Source of the DNA: Anaeromyxobacter terrae
Lineage (GTDB): Bacteria; Myxococcota; Myxococcia; Myxococcales; Anaeromyxobacteraceae
DNA length: 64,000 nucleotides
Assembly (NCBI RefSeq): GCF_022690685.1
Contig: NZ_JALCYY010000030.1
Coordinates: 1-64,000, forward strand
Direction of reading: 5' to 3'
Position 1 is the stretch's first letter; each line of letters begins with the position of its first letter. This document shows, piece after piece, positions 1 through 8,724 of this stretch. The position numbers were made by a program, and so were the translations under genes. The notes under the pieces were generated by a model that made no database searches, was not told the origin of the DNA, and saw nothing but the letters and a program-made list of their open reading frames with translations.

Positions 1-1692
1 GGCCGGACCCCGCCGGCGCCCGGCCCGAGCGCGGCCGCGGGCGACCGCTGGGCGGCCCTGCGCCGCGCCATCGTGCGCGGCCACCTCAGCGAGGCGGTGA
101 CGCTCAAGCCGGCGCTCGGCGAGCGTCCGTCGACGCCCGCTCGCGCCGGCAGCGAGGCCGTGCAGGGCGATGAGCTCGACGGCTCCTTGCAGACTCTCCT
201 CGACGGCGTCGGAAGCATCATGGCGGGCGACGGGGTGGGGGGCGAGCGGACCCTCCGCGCGCTCTCCGCGAGCGCGCAGCAGAACCTCTCGTTCCGATGG
301 CTCGCCCGTTACTGGAGCGCGCGCGCCGCGCTGAAGAGCGGGAGCCTCCCCGCGGCGCGGGCCCATGTGAAGGAGGCGCTTCCCCTCGGGCGTCAGCTCG
401 ACCTGGAGGCGAGGGCGGTCACCGAGTGGGTCGCCGGCGACGTCCTCTCGCAGGACCGCGACGCGTCGCGCGCGCTCGCCTGGCTCCGCGACGCCCACGC
501 GCTGTTCGAGCGGCTCGGGGATTCCTGGGGCCTCGCGCAGGTGTCGCTCTCCGAGGCGCGCACCCTCGCCGCGCTCGAGCGCGAGCAGGAGGCGGCCGAG
601 GCCGCTGCCCGCGCGTCGGCCCTCGACGCCGCCTGGGACGAGCCGCCGGTCTTCCTCGCCCGCCGGGCGCTGCTCCGGGACGACGTCGCCGCAGCGGAGA
701 AGATCCTCGAGCCCGTGAAGACCCCGGCCGCCGACCGCCTGCGCGCCGTGATGGACTCGATCCGCGGCGGCACGGTGAGCCGCGCCGACGCGAGCGAGTA
801 CCTGCGAGAGCACGACGCGCCGCCGAGCGCGCGCGCGATCCAGGCGCTGGGGCGCATCGCGAACGCGTCGCCGCGGTTCGTCCCGGCGCGCGACGCGCTC
901 GCGTGGATGCTGCTCAAGGTCGGCAAGTACGCGGAGGCGGGCAGCGTGTTCCGCGGGCTCCTCACCCAGCCCCTCGCTCCGGGCGATCGCGCCTCGGTGA
1001 TGCTCGGGCTCGGGTGCATCTCGAACGCGCAGCGGCCCTCGAAGGATCCCGCGGCGCTCCGCGCCGTGGTGACGGCGGCGTCCGCCCCGGCCCCCGCCGC
1101 GCCGTCCGCGACGCGGGAGCCGCCGCCCGTTCCTCAGCTCTCCGGGTCGTCGCTCCTCGCCCGCGGGGCGCAGGCGCCCGGCCCGCTCGACGCGGTGTTC
1201 TCCGGCCGCCTCAGCGTCTTCGCCTTCCCGGACCTGCTCGAGTTCCTCCGCAGCGCGAAGCGCACCGGGCTCCTCGTGTGCAGCAGCGCGCGCGGTGTCG
1301 CGGCACTCAGGCTGCGCGACGGCTGGATCACCGGCGGCGCCTCGCCGGGCACCCCCAGGGTGGGCGAGCTCCTCCTCCGCGCGCGGAAGATCTCGCCGCT
1401 GGCCCTGCGCGCGGTCCAGGAGGAGCCGGACCAGGTGATCGGCGACCTGCTCGTGCGCGAGGGCATCGCCGAGGCTGCGGCGGTGAAGGAGGCGCTCGAG
1501 CAGCAGATCGGGCTCGCCATCCGCGAGCTCGTCGACTGGAACGACGGCGAGTTCGCGTTCAACCGCGAGCCCGAGGGCGACGAGACCTCGACCCGGATCT
1601 CCGTCGCGCTCGATCCGCAGGCGGTGCTGCTGAACGTCTTCAAGGACATGGACGAGCAGGGCCGCCCGGTCGCCACCGGCGTGGAGCTCTAG
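1..1692 (+). CDS. DUF4388 protein with TPR-like N-terminal part (5' end cut by window)
   Basis: The frame is open to the first base of the window, so the gene starts upstream; an internal GTG at 73 is only a possible start. The N-terminal two thirds is Ala/Leu/Arg-rich helical sequence resembling TPR-type repeats. The last ~165 residues look like a DUF4388 module (a 'FSGRLSVFAFPDLLEFL' stretch, then 'GWITGG' and 'GEFAFNRE'), which in myxobacteria occurs in signalling and gliding-related proteins. It lies 11 bp upstream of the kinase gene, so co-transcription with it and the roadblock genes is likely. No catalytic motif is visible; an adaptor or scaffold role is inference. Confidence 0.75.
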   Translation, partial: GRTPPAPGPSAAAGDRWAALRRAIVRGHLSEAVTLKPALGERPSTPARAGSEAVQGDELDGSLQTLLDGVGSIMAGDGVGGERTLRALSASAQQNLSFRWLARYWSARAALKSGSLPAARAHVKEALPLGRQLDLEARAVTEWVAGDVLSQDRDASRALAWLRDAHALFERLGDSWGLAQVSLSEARTLAALEREQEAAEAAARASALDAAWDEPPVFLARRALLRDDVAAAEKILEPVKTPAADRLRAVMDSIRGGTVSRADASEYLREHDAPPSARAIQALGRIANASPRFVPARDALAWMLLKVGKYAEAGSVFRGLLTQPLAPGDRASVMLGLGCISNAQRPSKDPAALRAVVTAASAPAPAAPSATREPPPVPQLSGSSLLARGAQAPGPLDAVFSGRLSVFAFPDLLEFLRSAKRTGLLVCSSARGVAALRLRDGWITGGASPGTPRVGELLLRARKISPLALRAVQEEPDQVIGDLLVREGIAEAAAVKEALEQQIGLAIRELVDWNDGEFAFNREPEGDETSTRISVALDPQAVLLNVFKDMDEQGRPVATGVEL

Positions 1693-1703
1693 GTCCTCGG
1701 CGC

Positions 1704-3620
1704 ATGAACCGGACCTCCCCGACGGCCGAGCCCCGCGGTCCCGAGCAGGAGGACCTGACCCGCCTCGCGGGCGTGAAGCTCGGGAACTACCGGCTCGAGC
1801 GGCTCATCGGGCGTGGCCGGATGGGCGTCGTCTACCTCGCGAAGGACGAGGCGCTGCTCCGCCCCACCGCCATCAAGATCCTGTCGTGGAGGGTCGCGGA
1901 CGCGCAGGGCCACGACCCCGTGCAGTGGTTCCTCACCGAGGCGCGCCTCGTCGCGCGGATCAACCACCCGCGCGTCGTCCAGATCTACGGCGCGGCGAGG
2001 CAGGGCGATCACTGCTACATCGCGATGGAGTACGTGGTCGGCTCCTCCGCGGAGGCCGTGATCGCGGAGCGGGGCCGGCTCGCTCCGGACGAGGCGACGG
2101 ACATCCTGCTGCAGGCCGCGGCTGCGCTCGACGCCGCGCACCGCTCCGGCGTCATCCACCGCGACGTGAAGCCCGCGAACCTGCTCGTCGGGGATCGCGG
2201 CGTGACCAAGCTCGGCGACTTCGGCATGGCCCTCGGCTCGGCCGAGCTTCGGACCGGCACCGCCCACCTCCGCGTCGGTACGCCGTATTACACCGCTCCC
2301 GAGATCTGGAGCGGCGCCGCCGCGACGCCGGCCTCGGACATCTACTCGCTGGCCGCGACGTACTTCCACCTGCTCACCGGCCGCCCGCCGTACCCCGGTC
2401 CTGACGTGGCGACCGTCGAGCAGGGCCACCTCCGCGGCCGGGTGCCCGACGTCCGCGCGCTCGTGCCGACGCTGCCCGCCTCCTGCGCGGCCCTCGTCGC
2501 GCGGGCGCTCGCGAAGACGCCGCGAGAGCGCCACGCGTCCGCGCAGATCCTCCTCTGGGAGGGAAGGCGGGTGCTGCAGGACATCGTCGCGGCCGGCGCG
2601 TCGTCCCGCAGCGCAGCGCCGAAGGCGGCGCGCCCCGCGTCCTCGCCGGTGCCGCCGCCGGCCTCCTCGGCGCCACCGGCGCCCCGCCTCCTCGCCGAAG
2701 GGCTCGGGTTCATCCACCGTCCGTTCGGCGGCGGGGCGTCGGACGCCGGTCTGCGCGCGGGGGAGCCCTTTGCGGCGCTCCGGCGCCAGCTCGTCGAGGC
2801 CGTCCGGGACGAGGGCCGCCTCCTCGTCGCGCTCACCGGTGACGCCGAGGCCCGGACCGCCCTCTGCCAGGAGCTCTCGCGGGAGCTCGCCGGCGAGCGG
2901 CTCACGCTCGTCGTGGCCGCGCCGCCCTCGGCCGGGTCACGGGCCCTCCTGCAGGGCATCTGCAGGGCGGCGGGCCTGGCCGACGAGGCGTCCGAGGAGG
3001 CCTGCCTCGACGCGCTCGTCGAGCGCTTCGTGGACGAGCAGCGGCGCCTGGCGACGCCCCTCCTCGTGCTCGACGGCGTGACGGCGGAGCCCGCCTCGGC
3101 GGCGGGCCTGGCGCGCGTCCTCGAGGCCGCGCGCTGGTCGGGATCGTTCAAGGTCCTGCTCGCCGGCGCGCCGGGGCTCGTGGACGCCCTCGCGCGGGGC
3201 GGCCTCGAGCTCCCCACCGAGCGCAACCTCGAGCTCGCGGTGCCCCCCCTCGATCGCGAGGGGATCGCGGCCTACGTGCGGGCCGCCATCGAGGCGGCGC
3301 TCGCGCCCGGCGCACCCCCCATCGTCGTCTCGCCGGACGCGATGCTCCTCCTCGCGCTCCGCTCCGACGGCGTGCTCGGTCGGGTCGACTGCATCGCCGA
3401 GAACATGCTCGTGCTCGCCGCCGCGGAGCGGCGCCGCGTCCTCCGCTCCTGGCACGCATGGGTCGCGTCCGACGCGGAGCGGTGGTCCGACCGCGCCGCC
3501 GCGGCGCTGCCGCGGCCGCCGGACGTCTGGCCGCCGCCCGAGGTCATCGAGGTCATCGACGCGTGCCGGCGCGGCGCGGGCCTTCCTCCCTGGCCGCGGG
3601 GAAGGACGTCGCGAGCGTGA
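1704..3620 (+). CDS. Ser/Thr protein kinase with C-terminal ATPase-like domain
   Basis: 638 residues. The N-terminal ~290 residues are a complete Hanks-type kinase: Gly-rich loop GRGRMG, Lys58 in 'AIKIL', catalytic Asp154 in 'HRDVKPAN', Asp172 of DFG, and an APE motif. A Pro/Ala/Ser-rich linker (~300-340) leads to an ExeA/AAA-like region (~350-590). In that region the Walker A site reads TGDAEARTAL instead of GxxxxGK[ST], and the Walker B-like strand is 'LLVLDG', so ATP hydrolysis there is doubtful. No membrane segment is seen. Start ATG at 1704 begins just before conserved sequence. It is followed by two roadblock-type genes, a common partner arrangement for bacterial kinases and small GTPases. 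Confidence 0.92.
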   Translation: MNRTSPTAEPRGPEQEDLTRLAGVKLGNYRLERLIGRGRMGVVYLAKDEALLRPTAIKILSWRVADAQGHDPVQWFLTEARLVARINHPRVVQIYGAARQGDHCYIAMEYVVGSSAEAVIAERGRLAPDEATDILLQAAAALDAAHRSGVIHRDVKPANLLVGDRGVTKLGDFGMALGSAELRTGTAHLRVGTPYYTAPEIWSGAAATPASDIYSLAATYFHLLTGRPPYPGPDVATVEQGHLRGRVPDVRALVPTLPASCAALVARALAKTPRERHASAQILLWEGRRVLQDIVAAGASSRSAAPKAARPASSPVPPPASSAPPAPRLLAEGLGFIHRPFGGGASDAGLRAGEPFAALRRQLVEAVRDEGRLLVALTGDAEARTALCQELSRELAGERLTLVVAAPPSAGSRALLQGICRAAGLADEASEEACLDALVERFVDEQRRLATPLLVLDGVTAEPASAAGLARVLEAARWSGSFKVLLAGAPGLVDALARGGLELPTERNLELAVPPLDREGIAAYVRAAIEAALAPGAPPIVVSPDAMLLLALRSDGVLGRVDCIAENMLVLAAAERRRVLRSWHAWVASDAERWSDRAAAALPRPPDVWPPPEVIEVIDACRRGAGLPPWPRGRTSRA

Positions 3621-3687
3621 CGACACGAATGCGAAAGACGCCGTCGCGCGGCGAGCCGGCCGGCCTTCCATCGCAAGGAGCGAGCGC

Positions 3688-4011
3688 ATGTCGGACCTGA
3701 CGCTGATCACCGGTCTCCCGGAGGTGAAGAGCGCCGTGCTCGGCGACCTCGCGGGCACCTTCTTCGACGCCGTCGAGGAGCAGGACGGGGAGGGCGTCTG
3801 TGCGGTGATGGGCTTCCTCGCGAGCCTCGTCACCCAGGTCGGCAACGAGCTCGGCCTCGGCGCCCTCGAGCGGGTGTCGCTCTCGGGCGCCGCCGAGGCT
3901 CACGCCGTGCTCCTGCGCGGCAGCTCGGTGATCGCGGCCCGCGTCGAGCGCCCCGGCGCGCTCGCCGCGGTCGAGAAGGCCTGGGACGACGCGCTCCAGG
4001 GGCGGAGGTGA
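3688..4011 (+). CDS. Small roadblock/LC7-like protein
   Basis: 107 residues, acidic, with the alternating hydrophobic strands and helices of a roadblock/LC7 fold: an N-terminal helix ending in 'FLASLVTQVGNELGLG', a strand pair around 'AVLLRGSSVIAARVERPG', and a C-terminal helix. Family assignment is from overall pattern and from the adjacent longer roadblock gene, not from a diagnostic motif. An AAGGAG Shine-Dalgarno sequence precedes ATG 3688. Its stop TGA overlaps the ribosome-binding site of the next gene, which suggests translational coupling. Such proteins usually act as dimeric regulators of small GTPases or kinases. Confidence 0.65.
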   Translation: MSDLTLITGLPEVKSAVLGDLAGTFFDAVEEQDGEGVCAVMGFLASLVTQVGNELGLGALERVSLSGAAEAHAVLLRGSSVIAARVERPGALAAVEKAWDDALQGRR

Positions 4012-4013
4012 CC

Positions 4014-4781
4014 ATGGACACGATCCTTCAGTCGCTCCTCGATCTCCCCGGCGTGAACGCGACGCTCGTCTTCGACGGGGACGGGCAGCTCCTCGCCCAC
4101 CGCGGCCGCGCGGTCTACGACCGCGACCTGTGCCAGCAGGTGAGCGGCTGGCTCGCGAAGGCCGTCGACGCCGTCCAGCTCCAGCAGGGCGACTGGGAGT
4201 CGATGACCGCCCAGTTCGCGGACGGCAAGCTCCTCTTGCGGAGCCTGGGCCTCTCCCGTGACGGCAAGAGCCACGTCCTGGCCCTCGTCGCGGACGCCGC
4301 GCTGAACCCGTCGTTCGCGACCGTCGCGATCCGGGTGGCCATGGCCAAGCTGAAGAAGGCCCTCGACGGAGGAGGCGCCGCGTCCTCGCAGAACCTCGGC
4401 GCGCCCCCGGCGCCCCAGCCCGCCGCCTCGTCGTCCGTGCCCCCCTCCGACTCGAGGCCCGTCCTCGCCAACTCCGGCCTGAGCTGGTCGAAGATCTCGA
4501 GCACCGGCCTCTCGCGGATCGCCGTCGCCGATCCCGCCTCCGCCGCCTTCCTGTCCAGCTGCGCGAAGGAGCTCGCCCGGTACGTGGGGCCGATCGCGAA
4601 GGTGTACGTGGAGGAGAGCGTCCGACGCGTCTCCCCCGAGAACCCCTTCGCGCTCGCGGCGTCGCGAGCGCTCGTCGAGGACCTCGCCGGCCAGATCGAG
4701 GACGTGGAGGACCGCCTCAAGTTCCGCGAGACGCTCGCCGCGGGGGACCGGCTCAGGTTCCGCACGCTGGAGAAGCCCTAG
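4014..4781 (+). CDS. Roadblock/LC7 protein with helical C-terminal domain
   Basis: 255 residues. Residues ~1-120 read as a roadblock/LC7 domain ('LLDLPGVNATLVFDGDGQLL', 'VLALVAD', 'VAIRVAMAKLKKAL'). A Pro/Ser linker follows, then a C-terminal helical domain (~165-250: 'LARYVGPIAKVYVEESVRR', 'ALVEDLAGQIEDVEDRLKF') of a kind also found on the C-termini of bacterial Ser/Thr kinases. A GTG at 4008 is in frame but lies inside the GGAGGTGA Shine-Dalgarno sequence; ATG 4014 has correct spacing and is preferred. It is probably a partner of the kinase at 1704-3620. Confidence 0.78.
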   Translation: MDTILQSLLDLPGVNATLVFDGDGQLLAHRGRAVYDRDLCQQVSGWLAKAVDAVQLQQGDWESMTAQFADGKLLLRSLGLSRDGKSHVLALVADAALNPSFATVAIRVAMAKLKKALDGGGAASSQNLGAPPAPQPAASSSVPPSDSRPVLANSGLSWSKISSTGLSRIAVADPASAAFLSSCAKELARYVGPIAKVYVEESVRRVSPENPFALAASRALVEDLAGQIEDVEDRLKFRETLAAGDRLRFRTLEKP

Positions 4782-4832
4782 TTCACTTCACCCGCAGGCG
4801 GGCCGCGGAAGAGCGGTCCGGGAGGTGAGTCG

Positions 4833-5750
4833 ATGTCCATCGTCCGATCCGTGCGCGCGAGCCTCGCCGCGACGGTCTCGCTGAAGCTCGCGCTGCTCGC
4901 CCTGGTCCTGACCGCGGTCGCCGCGACGGTCATCACCGTCGGGCAGACGCGGCGAATGGAGGAGCTCACGCTCGAGAAGGCGCGCGTCGCCGCCTCCCTC
5001 GGCGCGCGGCAGTACGGCAACTTCTTCGACGACGCCATCGACAGCGGTCTCCTGACGGTCGCCGACGTCTTCGACCAGAGCTACACGCCCATCAAGGGAT
5101 GGGAGTGGGGCGCGCACGCGAAGTACCACACGCGCTACGACGCCATGACAGATCGCGCGGTGCTCGTCTTCGAGGACAAGGTCCTCGACCAGGAGGACTT
5201 CGTCTTCGCGGTGGGCGTCGACGAGCGCGGCTACCTGCCCACCCACAACACCCGCTACCAGAAGGCGCTCACCGGCGACCCGAAGGCGGACCTCGTCGGC
5301 AACCGCTCGAAGCGCATGTTCGACGACCCGGTGGGCCTCGCCGCCGCGCGCAACGTGGAGCCCTCGCTGCTGCAGGTGTACCAGCGCGACACCGGCGAGA
5401 CGATGTGGGACGTGTCCTCGCCCATCTACGTGAAGGGCAAGCACTGGGGAGGGTTCCGGGTGGGCGTGTCGATGGAGCGGATGGGCGCGCGCAAGCGCGA
5501 GCTCCTCCTGTCACTCCTCCTCGTCTTCGGCGCCTTCGCGCTCGTGACGATCGGAGCCATGTTCCTCGTCGTGCGGCAGGCGATGCGGCCCGTGGTGGCG
5601 CTCACCGAGACCGCCGATCGGATCAGCCTCGGAGAGGCGCTCGACACGCCCATCAAGTCGGACGCCATCGACGAGATCGGGAAGCTCACGAAGACCATCG
5701 ATCGCCTGCGCGTCAGCATGAAGGCGGCGATGGCTCGGCTCGGCCACTAG
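4833..5750 (+). CDS. Membrane sensor protein: periplasmic Cache-like domain, HAMP, no output domain
   Basis: 305 residues. TM1 ~17-37, periplasmic sensor ~38-225, TM2 ~228-252, then a HAMP domain to the C-terminus. The periplasmic part carries the signature 'GYLPTHN-R-Y...LTG' followed by 'RDTGE' and 'HWGGFRVG', as in the extracellular domains of some methyl-accepting chemotaxis proteins. The polypeptide stops right after HAMP, with no kinase, cyclase or methyl-accepting domain, so it must signal through another protein. GGGAGGTGA precedes ATG 4833. The next gene encodes an exported paralogue of the same sensor domain, and the upstream neighbours are kinase and roadblock genes. Confidence 0.85.
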   Translation: MSIVRSVRASLAATVSLKLALLALVLTAVAATVITVGQTRRMEELTLEKARVAASLGARQYGNFFDDAIDSGLLTVADVFDQSYTPIKGWEWGAHAKYHTRYDAMTDRAVLVFEDKVLDQEDFVFAVGVDERGYLPTHNTRYQKALTGDPKADLVGNRSKRMFDDPVGLAAARNVEPSLLQVYQRDTGETMWDVSSPIYVKGKHWGGFRVGVSMERMGARKRELLLSLLLVFGAFALVTIGAMFLVVRQAMRPVVALTETADRISLGEALDTPIKSDAIDEIGKLTKTIDRLRVSMKAAMARLGH

Positions 5751-5770
5751 GCGCACGAGGAGAATCGACC

Positions 5771-6415
5771 ATGGTGCCCATGTCCCGCATGCGCTTCGCG
5801 ATCCTCTCCCTCTCGCTCGCGGCCGCGTCGCCGGTCGCCGCGGGCGAGGCGCGCCCGCAGGTGATCCCGGCCACGGTGACCTCCACCGAGGGCCTCAGCT
5901 CGCAGGAGCGCGAGATGCTCGACCTCGCCGTCCGCTTCGCCGCGCGCTGCGCCGCGGTCCTGGACGGCTGGATCGACAAGGAGGTCGCGCAGGAGCGGCT
6001 GTTCAGCTTCCTCTACTACCCCGTCCCGGCGACGGATCCCCCGAAGTTCACCACCGACTGGGACCGGCTGTCGGATCGCGACATCCTCCCCATCGAGGAG
6101 AGCGTCCTCGCGAAGTCGCCGCTCATCCAGTTCGCGGTGATGGTCGATCGGAACGGCTACCTCCCCACCCACAACCAGCGCTACTCGCAGCCCCTCACCG
6201 GGAACCTGGCGAACGACCTCGTGAACAACCGCACGAAGCGGATCTTCAACGATCGGACCGGGCTCGCCGCGGCGCGGAACGAGGCGCCGTTCCTCATCCA
6301 GCGCTACCAGCGAGACACCGGCGAGACCATGGCGGACCTCTCGGTGCCGATCTTCGTCCGCGGGGTCCACTGGGGCGCGGTCCGCATCGGCTATCGCGCC
6401 GTGGAGGCGCGCTGA
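5771..6415 (+). CDS. Exported Cache-like sensor protein, paralogue of upstream gene
   Basis: 214 residues with an N-terminal signal peptide (hydrophobic core ending ...SPVAAG, cleavage predicted near residue 25) and no further membrane segment, so a periplasmic protein is expected. It shares with the preceding gene the blocks 'RNGYLPTHN-RY', 'LTG', 'NRTKRIFND', 'GLAAARN' and 'QRDTGET', then 'HWGAVRIGY', showing tandem duplication of one sensor domain. Ligand unknown. A GAGGAG ribosome-binding site sits upstream of ATG 5771; a second in-frame ATG at 5780 is also possible. It may compete with, or deliver ligand to, the membrane-bound copy. Confidence 0.8.
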   Translation: MVPMSRMRFAILSLSLAAASPVAAGEARPQVIPATVTSTEGLSSQEREMLDLAVRFAARCAAVLDGWIDKEVAQERLFSFLYYPVPATDPPKFTTDWDRLSDRDILPIEESVLAKSPLIQFAVMVDRNGYLPTHNQRYSQPLTGNLANDLVNNRTKRIFNDRTGLAAARNEAPFLIQRYQRDTGETMADLSVPIFVRGVHWGAVRIGYRAVEAR

Positions 6416-6493
6416 CGGCGCGGGGACAGGCGTCGGCGGCGGGTCGCTGACGCGACGACGCCACGAAGTCGCCGTCGTGCAGACGCCGGCGCT

Positions 6494-6529
6494 CGCTCTC
6501 CAGCCCGCCCGCGGCGCGGCTGGAGAGCG
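6494..6529. terminator. Bidirectional hairpin terminator
   Basis: A 12-bp perfect stem (CGCTCTCCAGCC with its complement) around a 12-nt loop lies between the convergent sensor gene (ends 6415) and thiolase gene (ends 6616). No clear T run follows on either side, as is usual in very GC-rich genomes. Confidence 0.65.
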
Positions 6530-6615
6530 GGTGCTCCGGTGATCGCGCCGGACGGCTCCTGCCCGCCGTGTTCGCGCCGGACGCGGCCCTGCGTCTGGGA
6601 GAGCGTTCCGCTACG

Positions 6616-7875
6616 TCATGCCGCTCTGCCGAGGACGCTCACGCAGTTCGTCACACCCGATCCGCCGACGTTGAAAGAGACCCCGATCTCCGGCTGCTTC
6701 CGCGTCGGGGTCGCTCCGATGGGCCGACCGCAGAGCTGCTTGTACAGGAGCGCGTGCATCGAGACGCCCGTCGCGCCCACGGGATGGCCCTTCGCCTTGA
6801 GGCCGCCGGACAGGTTCACGGCGCACCGGTCGTCACGCGTGAAGCGGCCCTCCAGGTAATCGAAGCCGGCGCGGCCGGCGCGGGACAGGCCGAGCGCCTC
6901 GGTCGTGAGGAGCTGGGCGATGCTGAAGCAGTCGTGCACCTCGGCGATGTCCACGTCCGCGACCTGGACCCTCGCCTCGGCGAAGGCGCGGCGAGCCGCC
7001 TCCCTCCCCGCCTCCAGCTCGTGCATGCCGGGTCGCGAGGAGATCGGCAGGCGTTCGTTCACGTGCCCGATGCCCATGATCTCGACCGCCGTCTTCCCTG
7101 CGCTCCTGGCGTCGTCGGTCCTCATGAGGACCACCGCGGCGGCCCCGTCCGTCACGAGCGAGCAGTCGTGCAGCCGCAGCGGCGCGGCGATGAAGGGGTT
7201 CTTCTCCGGTGGCAGGGCCAGGAGCGCCTCGGCCGTGAAGAGGCGGAGCTTGTCGCTCGGCCCACCCTTGCCGAAGTGCGCGAGCGGATTGTCCACGCCG
7301 TTGCGATAGCCGAGCGCGGCGACGGTCGCGAACATGCGCGCGAGGGCCGCGTCGTCGATGCCGTACCGGGCCTGGTAGCCCCTGGCGTAGCTCGCGAACA
7401 GCGCCGGGAAGGTCACGCCTCGCCCGCCCTCCTCGGGCCAGTACGAGCACGTGGCGAGCGCGTGCGTCACGCCCTTGGTGTCGAGGAGGTTCATCTTCTC
7501 GGCACCGACCACGAGCGCGACCTTCGCGCGACCCGCTTCGATGGCGTAGAGCGCGTTGTAGAGCGCGACCGAGCCGGACGCGCAGGCGTCCTCGCACCGG
7601 GTCATCGGCTTGAAGCGGAGCCCCGCCGGATCGATCTCGGTCGCGAGCGCGGCGAGGTGCTCCTGGTTCGCGAGGATCCCCGGCGCGCAGGCGCCGAGCC
7701 ACACCCCGTCGACGTCCCGTCCCTCCATGCCGGCGTCCGCGAGCGCGCCCCTGCCGGCCTCGACCACGAGCTCGTGGATCGACTTCAGGTCGGACACCTC
7801 GCCCGTCTCCCGGTCCTTCCGGACGAGCGCGCCGAACTTCGAGTTGTAGGCCCCGACGATGCTCACCTGGCTCAC
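6616..7875 (-). CDS. SCP2-type thiolase (acetyl-CoA acetyltransferase)
   Basis: 419 residues. This thiolase-fold enzyme would split acetoacetyl-CoA with CoA into two acetyl-CoA as the last step of the operon. Catalytic Cys98 is in 'CEDACASGS', the second-half His is in 'EVHDCFS', and 'KGHPVGATG' supplies the third motif. The C-terminal loop is 'FNVGGSG' rather than the CxG loop of classical biosynthetic thiolases, which places it in the SCPx/SCP2 group. It is the last gene of the minus-strand hydroxybutyrate operon, 56 bp after the dehydrogenase. Substrate choice is inferred from context; other 3-oxoacyl-CoAs are possible. Confidence 0.88.
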   Translation of the reverse strand: MSQVSIVGAYNSKFGALVRKDRETGEVSDLKSIHELVVEAGRGALADAGMEGRDVDGVWLGACAPGILANQEHLAALATEIDPAGLRFKPMTRCEDACASGSVALYNALYAIEAGRAKVALVVGAEKMNLLDTKGVTHALATCSYWPEEGGRGVTFPALFASYARGYQARYGIDDAALARMFATVAALGYRNGVDNPLAHFGKGGPSDKLRLFTAEALLALPPEKNPFIAAPLRLHDCSLVTDGAAAVVLMRTDDARSAGKTAVEIMGIGHVNERLPISSRPGMHELEAGREAARRAFAEARVQVADVDIAEVHDCFSIAQLLTTEALGLSRAGRAGFDYLEGRFTRDDRCAVNLSGGLKAKGHPVGATGVSMHALLYKQLCGRPIGATPTRKQPEIGVSFNVGGSGVTNCVSVLGRAA

Positions 7876-7931
7876 GTCGCCTCCTCACGAGCTTCGGTCA
7901 CTCCCGCACCCCGGCAGAGCGAGCGGAGCGG

Positions 7932-8714
7932 CTACTGCGCGGTCCAGCCGCCATCGACCGGGAGGGTCACGCCGGTGATCTGCGCCGCGGCCTCCGAGCA
8001 GAGGAAGACCACGACAGAGCCGAGCTGATCGACGGTCACGTACTGCCTCGACGGCTGCTTCTCCGAGAGCAGGATCCGCGCCGCCTCCTCCACGGAGACG
8101 CCGAGCGCCTGCGCCCTGGCCGCGATCTGCGGCTCGACCAGCTCGGTGCGCGTCCAGCCCGGGCCGACCGCGTTGCAGGTGATGCCCGAGCCGGCCGTCT
8201 CCAGCGCGACGACCTTGGTGAGCCCGACGAGGCCGTGCTTCGCCGCGACGTAGGCGGCCTTGTGCACGGATGCGACGAGCCCGTGCACGGAGGCGGTGTT
8301 CACGATGCGCCCCCAGCCGCGCCGCTTCATGTGCGGCAGCGCGTGCCGGGTGCTGTGGAAGGCGGCGGACAGGTTCGTCGCCAGGATGGCGTCCCACTTC
8401 TCCGCCGGGAAGTCGTCCACCGGCGCGGTGTGCTGGATCCCCGCGTTGTTGACGAGGATGTCGATCCCGCCGAGCTCCTCGACCGTCGCGTCGACGAGCT
8501 TCGCGACGAGCGCGGGGCGGGTGAGGTCGGTGCCGTCGTACCGCACCTTGACGGCGTTCTCGGCCTCGAGCACCGCCCGCGTGCGCTCGATCGCGCCGGC
8601 CTCGCCGAAACCGTTGAGCATCACGTTGCAGCCCTGCGCCGCGAGGGCGCGGGCGATCCCGAGCCCGATGCCGGAGGTGGAGCCGGTGACGAGGGCGCTC
8701 TTTCCGATGAGCAT
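7932..8714 (-). CDS. bdhA: 3-hydroxybutyrate dehydrogenase (SDR family)
   Basis: 260 residues, the usual length for this SDR enzyme, which oxidises D-3-hydroxybutyrate to acetoacetate with NAD+. The Rossmann motif TGSTSGIGLG lies at 10-19, NNAG at 89-92, and catalytic Ser142, Tyr155 and Lys159 are present ('ASVHGLVASVHKAAYVAAKHG'). The stretches 'GIQHTAPVDDFP' and 'QPSRQYVTVDQLG' are characteristic of bacterial 3-hydroxybutyrate dehydrogenases. It lies 10 bp downstream of the permease and upstream of the thiolase, matching a pathway from 3-hydroxybutyrate to acetyl-CoA. Confidence 0.93.
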   Translation of the reverse strand: MLIGKSALVTGSTSGIGLGIARALAAQGCNVMLNGFGEAGAIERTRAVLEAENAVKVRYDGTDLTRPALVAKLVDATVEELGGIDILVNNAGIQHTAPVDDFPAEKWDAILATNLSAAFHSTRHALPHMKRRGWGRIVNTASVHGLVASVHKAAYVAAKHGLVGLTKVVALETAGSGITCNAVGPGWTRTELVEPQIAARAQALGVSVEEAARILLSEKQPSRQYVTVDQLGSVVVFLCSEAAAQITGVTLPVDGGWTAQ

Positions 8715-8724
8715 GCGATCCTCC

